Of a stretch of DNA of 64,000 nucleotides, positions 56,801 through 64,000 are shown one piece after another. Each line of letters begins with the position of its first letter. Within the stretch, counting starts at the first letter, position 1. A model generated the notes under the pieces. That model made no database searches. It saw only the letters and a list, made by a program, of their open reading frames with translations, and was not told the DNA's origin. The stretch is from Pleodorina starrii (lineage: Eukaryota; Chlorophyta; Chlorophyceae; Chlamydomonadales; Volvocaceae): NCBI GenBank assembly GCA_030267565.1, contig BRXU01000003.1, forward strand, positions 992,001-1,056,000, written 5' to 3'. The translations under genes were made by a program, and so were the position numbers.

Positions 56801-59000
56801 GACTAGCTTATTAGCTAGCTAGCTAGCTTCCACACGCACGAGGCACGTCCGTGGCCGTCTGCCGTATCACCCGTTCACCCCACACTCTGCCACCGTAAAC
56901 CGATTCCCTTGGATACGTGCCGTGCACCTCCACTGGCAGCACCTCAATAATGCTAAATGCTAAATCTAAAAAGGATACGACAAGTCGAAGACTTGAGCGT
57001 TTCTCCCTCTCCGCGACCCTCAAATCAACAGAAATACAGAATACACCGGTGGCGTGACTCCCGAGTCCCGAAAAGCCAACCCACGATAATGACCCATGGG
57101 TCGATCGGCCACCTTACCAGGAGAAAACGCGCCACACCACACCCACTACTCCACAATTACTAGCAACCGCACAGCAAGTTCACTACAGCAGGCCACCTTA
57201 GGCCACACCGCATCCGTCAATTATCTCGGCGTCGATTCCCTCACGCGACCGCAAGGCACACCACACCACACCGCACCACACCGCGCCACGCCAAAAGACA
57301 CTCGAACCCTTCCGACGACAACTTCAACTACCAACTAACACCCGCAGCCACACCACTCCCAGTCTCCTACATAGTGTACACTGCACCCCGAGGAAAGCCA
57401 CTCCCGAGCCGCACCGCACCGCATCAAACGCCAGAAAGGCTGCACCAAAGGCTGCCAAAGGTAGGCCGCGCCAAGTTAAGTGGGCGGGCGGCCCCCAGCG
57501 ACCCACGCACACACCCATACTCACCCGCCCAGCCACACACACACAAAGTCACACACCGGTGGCACACAGCTACGGCGCGACACGCACCGGGATCACCACC
57601 CTTATAAACTGACCCACCCTGCCCTGCCCCGCCCTGCCGGGCGCACACAGCCGGGCGGCGGCAAGTCAATACGCCTCAACACGCCTCAGCACTCCTCAAC
57701 ACTCCTCGGCACTCCAATGCACGGCGGGCAAACAACGCAGAGCATCAGTAGCAGCAGCAGTGCTTGCGGAAAAGAATCGCGTCAGAACACGCGGCGGGCA
57801 GACGCGCTGCTGCCCCATACCAGATACCACCCTCGCGTCCACTCCTGCTGTCGAGATCGAGATCAAGATGCAGATCAAGATCAAGAGGTCAGAGCCGGAT
57901 TCCGATTCGAAGAGAGGTTGATTCCGAAGGAAGCCGCACACGATAAGAGCAGGGGCAGGGCAACGAATAGGCGGCACAAATCGAGCCTGCTGTTGCGCCT
58001 CTGCGGTTCGCCGTTGGATGATGGATGATGGATGATGTCGTTGGATGATGGATGTACTGTACGACGAATCGTACGGCATACGAAAGCATGTGTCACACCC
58101 GATAGCGAGGCAGACAGGCCGCCTGGCTGAAAACGAAACGAGAGCGCAAACCCATCCATCCATGCATTCATGTCCGTTTGCGCGCGGCAGAGGTGCTCTC
58201 TTACTTCTGTACTTGCCTCGCCCCAAGGCCCCATCCGGACTGCAGATTCCGCCGCCCCATTCCGTAAATCACAAATAAAAAACAACTGACATACCGGTAA
58301 CTAGAAAAGTACGGGCCAGCCAGCTGCTAGACTACATAAGCCAGAAGGCAGAAGGCAGGGCACGGGTTGACCTGGCGGAGAGGGCGCCCCCCCCCCGGGG
58401 AAACGTGGGCCCCACGAGCCGGAGTCGCCTCACGTAAGTCATCTCCGTCGTCGCTATCGCTATCGCCGCCGCAAACGGCGAAACACCACAGCACCCCAAC
58501 GTCCAACCGCCCAACCGAAGATACGTCGCCCCCACAAACCCGATTGCCGCGATTGCCCCACATTCAAAACCCGCTATCTCTCTCCCCCAACAGGCAGGCA
58601 GGCATCCATCAGCCTTCTGTGTGGGGGGCAGTGTGTGTGTGTGTGCAGGCACCGCATCTCCGTTTCCTCGTCACCAGCAGACTACGCACCCCTCCCCCGT
58701 TACCTTACTATTCACATCCCCGATGCCGTACTATTCACACAACCCCGTGCCGTACTATTTACACACCAGTTCCAGTACGGCATGGACATGTACGGATTCG
58801 GTCATGCGCTGCGTGTATGGGATGCCAGCAAACAGGCCATAGATGGAAATCGAACAGTTTCTGCCAACAGCAACTCTCCAAAGATGCCACACACACCCGC
58901 TGTCGCCTCCGCCTCCGCCCCCGCCCCCGCCCCCGCCCCCGCCGCGAGCGCTGCCGCAGCGGCCCGAAAGCGGGCCCTAGACCCTGCACGTGCAGGAACC
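53861..59000. other. Gene-free stretch between convergent genes
   Basis: The lectin-like gene (plus) and the carrier gene (minus) converge here, so only 3' UTRs are expected at the ends. I find no reading frame with family motifs or convincing exon chains. It holds (CTGT)n at about 54108-54145, GGATAG/GGATAC repeats at about 55216-55290, a (CTAG)n run at 56809-56828, and scattered GTAC-rich motifs. Candidate plus-strand TGTAA signals lie at 55652 and 56268, far from the lectin-like stop. Confidence 0.5.
58759..58763 (-). terminator. TGTAA poly(A) signal of the carrier gene
   Basis: TTACA on the plus strand, TGTAA on the minus strand, about 240 nt after the carrier stop codon at 59001-59003. 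Spacing is right for a 3' UTR of this kind of genome. Confidence 0.6.
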
Positions 59001-60195
59001 TCACTTGGAGCCACCCGCCGCCGCCGCCGCCGCCGGCTCCTCCGCCGGCGTCGCCGCCGCCAGGCGCACCTGTTCGTCGCCGCCGCCGCCGCCGTTGGCC
59101 GGCGTCGCCGCCGCCGCCGCCGCCCCCGCCGCGGCCAGCTGCGGTGACGTGGGGGCGACTCCCACGTGGTGTGACTCCCACCAATCCTGTCCCAGGCGCC
59201 ACACGATCGTGAAGCAAATGCCCTGAAGGAAAAGAAATAGGAAGGAAGGGAAGGGAACGGAGGTTGGAGAGGAGGAATGGGAATGATGAGAGGGGGATGG
59301 TGGGGGAGCGGGCTGGAGGGGGAGCGGGGTGGAGGGGGGTCAGGGAGTGATATGCTTGGGAGGGGGAGCGGGAGCGGGGGTTGGGGAAGCCAGTGTGTTG
59401 TGGGTGAGGGTGACAGCGCGACGATCACCGAAAGGAGGGCGGGCAAAAGATCGTGGACGAGCGCTTGGACGAGTGCTTAGGATGTGAGATGGGACGAGGG
59501 ACAGGACGAATGCTTGGACGAGCGTTGAGAGACCGGGTGATGGGAGGAGGACGAGCACGCAGGTGCGGGAGGGTCGCTGCCCTGTGCCCAGTGCAGCGTA
59601 GCAGGAGGTGCCGGTACACCGCCTTTATCCTCCTCCTCCTCCTCCTCTTCCTCCTCCTCCGCCGCCTCGCTGCGGTTTCATACTGATCTCCTCCTCCTCC
59701 TCCTCCTCCTCCTCCCTCCCCCCGCTGTCGCTGCCGCCCATCTTTCCCTCCTCTCCCCTCTCCTTCCCTCCTCCCCTCCCCTCTCCTGCCGACGACGATG
59801 TGGTCCGCCGCATTCCAGCCAGAGCTGGCGGCCCTCACCTCACCTGGACCCCGTTTGCGATGATCTTGGTCTTGAGGCCCCGACCGAACAGACCCACCAG
59901 CCCGTCCTTTGCAATGATCATCTGGAGGTGCCAGGCACAGGTAAGGCAGGCAGACAGACATGGGGTTAGAAGAAAGACAGGCAGGGGTGGGAACGGAATA
60001 CAGACAGGCAGGGGTGGGAACGGTCGACGCAATGCGGAGATGCAATGAAGTGTCGAAGTGCGGGGTCGATGGGCCGACCCTTCAGGACAGTTCCCCGCCG
60101 GAAAAAAACCGTAAACGCGCCACGGGCGACCCACGGGTCACAAGGATACCGCAAAAACGCACCTTCAATAATAAATTAATAATAATAATAATAAT

Positions 60196-60253
<58 letters not shown>

Positions 60254-61329
60254 GGCCCATGAAAGCGCGCCTCGCGGACCCGAAGGATACCCCGCGAAGC
60301 CTCAATCCAACAGCTATTCCTTCCCTTCTCCTCCACCCCTCACTCCCAAACAAGAAACAACCCTATGCCTACACATCTTCCCAGCCCCCCTTCCATCCAT
60401 GCATCGATGCATCCCAATCAGAACAAATGCACATTCATCCAGTCTTTCCATCGGAATGGTGATAACTTAAATGAAAACAATTATGACGACCCCACGTCGG
60501 TCCCCTCATCTCACCCGCGCGACCTGCGGATACGTGGTGGCCTCCTTGGTCGTCTGTTTGGTGGTCTTGATGACTCGGATCGAGTTGGAGCACACATCGC
60601 TGATGAACGAGGAGCAAAAGCCGATCACGGCGGAGCGCCCCAGCTTGCGCGGGAGGTCGTCCGCGGGCGCCTTGGGCAGTGTGGCGTTCAGATAGTTGTA
60701 CTGTTGTCGTACAGTGGGTACGGCACGGGCAGGGGGCAGCAGAGGTTGACGGTTAGTTCGGGGAGTAACGAAGGAGAGTAGTTAGGGGGTGCTTTCCTTC
60801 CGGAATACCAGCAATGGCAATCGAAGTAATCGTCAATGGCATCTTGCGGGGCCCTATTTTTTTCCTCTCTCCCCTCTCTCCCGCGCGCTCTCGCGCACGT
60901 GAGTGTTTGTGTGAATCGCTGACCCACGGGTCACCACTGCGCAACGCAGCGCCGCGCCCCTTCCGCTTCCCCACCCTGCCCCACCCCCCAAAACCAAGCC
61001 CCTCAACCCCCTCGCCACCTCGCCCCTCAACCCCCACATCACCACCCTCACCGTGGCAAACCAGGGGTAGTGTCCCACAAAGGTGGCGGCGGCGGAGGCC
61101 AGCGCCCCGTGGTACAGCACCCCCGGCCCGGCGGTGCGGACCTTACTGGACAAGGCCGCGAGCGCGTCCTTGCCCTCCACCTGCGTACGAGACGGACCGC
61201 GGACGAGACGAACGAGAGGGGGAGATAGTCGAGAGATGGGGGCCGAGGGGATGCGCGCAAACAACAGCAGCAGCAGCAGCAGCAGCAGGAAGAATCCCGA
61301 GTCGGGAGATAGGCGAGGGGATGCGCGCG

Positions 61330-61361
<32 letters not shown>

Positions 61362-63689
61362 CCAGGAATCAGGATTCGTGAGTGGGCGGAGTCGAGGGAG
61401 TTAAGGTGGGTTTCACCCTTACTACCCACCGGCACCAAAGTAGGAAAGCCCTCGTCAGGCAGGGGGTCAAGAGGGTTCGAGGGATGCGCGCGCGGTACTA
61501 CTGTGCAGAGTTTACGGCGGTGGTGCCGTACAGTGTCGCCGTACCGTACCTGCATGATGGTCTTGCACGTGTCCACGGGCATCAGGAAGACGCGAAAGGC
61601 GCCGGCGGCGGTGGAGGCCGCCAACGTCTTGACGCCCAGAGGCAGACCGCGGGTGGTGTCGTACGAGTCCAGCAAGGCAAGCGTGCCGGCGTTGGCGGCG
61701 GTGTCGCCGAACCTGTTTATTTATTTCGGGGTGATAAGAGGGACGAAGAGGTCATCCCGAAAAGGGTGACCCAGATGGGGGGGGGGGACGAGGGGGACGA
61801 GAAGGACGAGAGAGAGATGAGTTTGATAGGACGAGGCGGTTTGAGCCAGGTTTGAGCGGGCAAGATTGCAACTTCGCAGGGTGCGGCATGAGGGCGCGGG
61901 CGGGCGGGAGGGAACCCCGAGGGGTAAACCGTAGGGACACCGGGGGCATCTACGGGGGAGGCGGCGGGGAGCAGGAGGGGCGTGAGGTGAGAAGTTGTTC
62001 CAACCCCGAAGCCCGAAGGCGAAGTCACACCGCAGCGCGGCAAAGTAAGGATGACCCAGCGTCGTTCGAGCTGATCCCACGAACGGCATCCGCGCCACCA
62101 CAGGGCGCCGGCCCCGTGCAAAACACGTGGGGACTCCGGCATCGCAATCATTTCGTAGGCTGTCCTTTAAGCTGCTCCTGTTGGCTCCCCCCGGACAGGC
62201 TCCCCCTCCAAGATGTGGGTCAGTTTGGTCAAAAGAGTCATCAAAGTCATCAAGCTGGCTGGCTGGTTAGGCTCACCTGCTCATAGGGCCCTGGATCAGC
62301 GCCGGAAGCACGCCGCGGTAAAACCTGGGCACGCCGCCCTCCCTGTAGAGCGTCTTGAGCGCCGTCATCGTGTCAGTGCCGTACCTGTCGTACGGGGGGG
62401 TCCAGGGGTGATACGTGATTAAAACACACGCACAGGGCGAGGGTTCCACGCTTTCAAACATACGCCGACGTCAGGACGCCCGGGGATGTCGGGGCACTTT
62501 CGAACTCGCCCCCGAACGTTCTTGTTGTTGAGCAGCCGCACTCTCGTCGTATTCTGAAGGTACAAAAGCTAACGACTAGCGTTGGCCGAGACTCGCAGAG
62601 AGGGGTCCTCCAACACCCCGCCCCGCCCCACCCCGCCGTCTCCTTCTCCGCTGCGAAATTCTCTTTATACCCCGCCCCTCCAGATCCGCGACAAAGGTAA
62701 GCCGCCGGCCCACCCGCATATCACAAAGGGACAGGAGGGGCAAGGAAAGTGGCGGGCCCACGGCCCCTGAGGTTCCGCCGGCGCGGGAGGTGGACAGCTC
62801 GCGGGCCGCAGCTGACGCACCTGTACTGGTAGTTGATGGTGGTGCGCATCCACATCAACGATAGTACCTGAGCCGGAAACAGTGGGTTGGGATGGCGGAC
62901 GGGGGCGGGTGAGGCGAGATAGAGGTTTTTTTGGGAGGCCAGGAAGGCGCGGGGCGGGCGCAGCGACAGTCAGCATGCAAAGACGTTCACCATCAAGTGC
63001 GGGGTTGCATTTCATGTGATGCGGTGGAGAAAGGTCGACAGCTGCATCGAGGCTGAAGATTTGGATGCAAGACGCGAAAGGAGCACTGCAGCCGAGTTTT
63101 TTGAAGTTTCATAGAAACACAGATATGCAAAGAACGTGGACTTTGTGCCTTTCATAGCCCTGTTCGTCTTTGTTGCGCTGTCAGTGACCTGTCAGTTACG
63201 TGTCTACGTCACTCTCCCAACCAGCGTCCCGCGTCCAACCTGTGTGGCCATAGCCGCCATGCCGGGAATACCACCGCCAAGAGCTTTGCGTCCAGCGTCG
63301 GACAGGACCTCGCGCAAGGGCTTTGGTGGCTTGTGCACTGCCGTTTCCGCGGGCGACGCCGCGACGATTCCGAAAAGCGTCCCTAGCGACGGCTCAGGCA
63401 TTGCGCTCTGCACAACCCTTGTGTGAGCCGAAACATGTCCAAGCTGGCTGAGGACGCTGGCTAGGACAGGAGAGCCGTGAAACCCGGTTGTCGACGACCG
63501 TCGGACGGCTTCTGAGTCAGCAGCCTGCCCCGAAGCACGTTTTCCTTGCATCCTTATCGTAAAAGAAGCCGAAAGACTTTCAGTGAACGCAGCACGAGGC
63601 GACAAATAGTTACGCGGGGCAGTACGTATTCGGTATCGAACTATCGATCCCTGATTAACTATTCCAGAAGCAGGTGTCGTTGAGTGCAA
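59001..63689 (-). CDS. Atypical mitochondrial carrier family (SLC25-type) protein
   Basis: Membrane transporter with the three-fold mitochondrial-carrier repeat. Eight phase-compatible exons: 63240-63689, 62821-62867, 62277-62384, 61550-61712, 61052-61180, 60524-60700, 59844-59921 and 59001-59222 (stop at 59001); 457 residues. Repeat halves are clear from YGTDTMTALKTLYREGG followed by FYRGVLPALIQGPM, then GPGVLYHGALASAA and LVGLFGRGLKTKIIANG. Only the second repeat keeps the canonical PxDxxK signature (MPVDTCKTIMQV); the first reads TQVLSLMWMR and the third SNSIRVIKT, lacking Pro and Asp. The first exon adds about 130 residues rich in Ser, Arg and Ala before the first helix, possibly an organelle-targeting sequence. 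The C-terminus is a short Ala/Gly tail. Substrate unknown; the degenerate signatures place it among atypical carriers. An internal Met (MQGKRA) is an alternative start. Confidence 0.85.
60168..60253. repeat. (AAT)n microsatellite
   Basis: About 28 imperfect AAT units inside the last-but-two intron of the carrier gene (between exons 60524-60700 and 59844-59921). It is a strong AT island in an otherwise GC-rich region. Confidence 0.92.
61235..61362. repeat. Duplicated block with two (CAG)n runs
   Basis: Two tandem copies of a unit of about 65 bp, each containing GAGGGGATGCGCGC followed by about eight CAG units. It lies in the carrier intron between 61180 and 61550. Confidence 0.8.
62633..62671 (+). 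repeat. Dispersed element P1, partial copy in carrier intron 2
   Basis: Forward right half: CCGTCTCCTTCTCCGCTGCG then AAATTCTCTTTATACC. It lies in the intron between exons 62821-62867 and 62277-62384. Confidence 0.55.
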
Positions 63690-64000
63690 TGATCTGTCTG
63701 CTGCGCAGAAAGAATTATGTAGGACTAAGGCGTGTCATTAACGCCCTTTGCCTGAAGAGCCGCAAAACTGCACGACAGTCGTCCACGTTCGTTCCCCTTG
63801 AGGGGCGCCGAGTGAGCACCCCAAGTGCTCGATTGCGTCCTTGTCAAGTACTGATACAGTGTGCAGCGCAAATCCGGAATAACCTGCCGCAGTGCATGTT
63901 CGGGGCTGCCGCGAGCTCTGCGACGCTCCTACGCAGAAGCCGTCATCAACTCGCGCGCGTATAAAAATATAACGTCGACATCAACCAACAGGCAGTTTCC
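63690..64000. other. Upstream region of the carrier gene
   Basis: Promoter or 5' UTR of the carrier gene. A near-palindromic TATAAAAATATA lies at about 63961-63972 and could act as a TATA box on either strand; for the carrier it is about 270 bp before the start codon. A 96-codon plus-strand frame here has no recognisable motif. Confidence 0.45.

Noticed and set aside
15171..62671. P1 elements as complete introners (insertions that are themselves introns)
   Set aside because: Copies sit inside larger introns and in both orientations, and the splice sites of those introns lie outside the element.
63674..63964. 96-codon plus-strand frame at the right edge
   Set aside because: No family motif; it lies in the carrier gene's upstream region and ends at an AT-rich TATA-like block.

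Overview
The window is nuclear DNA of a eukaryote, most likely a volvocine or other chlorophycean green alga. It is very GC-rich. Genes are split into many short exons by GT-AG introns. Telomere-type TTTTAGGG motifs occur internally, candidate poly(A) signals are TGTAA, and the proteins carry long Ala/Gly/Gln/Pro runs from GCN, GGN and CAG repeats. I see no prokaryotic operons, insertion sequences, CRISPR arrays, rRNA or tRNA. Identifications rest on reading protein motifs and joining exons by hand at phase-compatible splice sites; no database was searched.

Layout. Seven protein-coding genes can be assembled. (1) 95-5140, minus: animal-type carbohydrate sulfotransferase. (2) 5784-10448, minus: RCC1-repeat protein with a signal peptide. 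(3) 13948-29880, minus: a 27-exon, about 1,846-residue TRPV-like cation channel with N-terminal ankyrin-like repeats, six transmembrane helices, a pore loop and a C-terminal coiled coil. (4) 32441-38839, minus: an Ala-rich predicted helical-repeat protein of unknown function. (5) 41047-49568, plus: autophagy protein ATG13, about 1,490 residues and swollen by low-complexity runs. (6) 52034-53860, plus: a small secreted C-type-lectin-like protein with a Cys-rich tail. (7) 59001-63689, minus: an atypical mitochondrial-carrier-family protein. The stretches 10449-13947, 29881-32440, 49569-52033 and 53861-59000 have no gene I can support and hold repeats, UTRs and promoters.

The most interesting structure lies between genes 4 and 5, which are divergently transcribed. 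About 1.08 kb covering the start of both genes and the promoter between them is present twice (about 38345-39420 and 40065-41145). Each copy keeps only one working gene start: the left copy keeps the helical-repeat gene and has a stop codon in the ATG13 first exon; the right copy keeps ATG13 and has a frameshift in the helical-repeat start. This looks like a duplicated bidirectional promoter that split its two jobs by reciprocal decay.

Other recurrent features are an 85-bp dispersed element with at least 11 copies in either orientation (mostly inside introns), a 22-bp motif present seven times always in the same orientation, and several introns in which a microsatellite starts exactly at the 5' splice site. 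The genes show no obvious shared pathway; the sulfotransferase, RCC1 protein, channel and lectin-like protein are all predicted secretory or membrane proteins.
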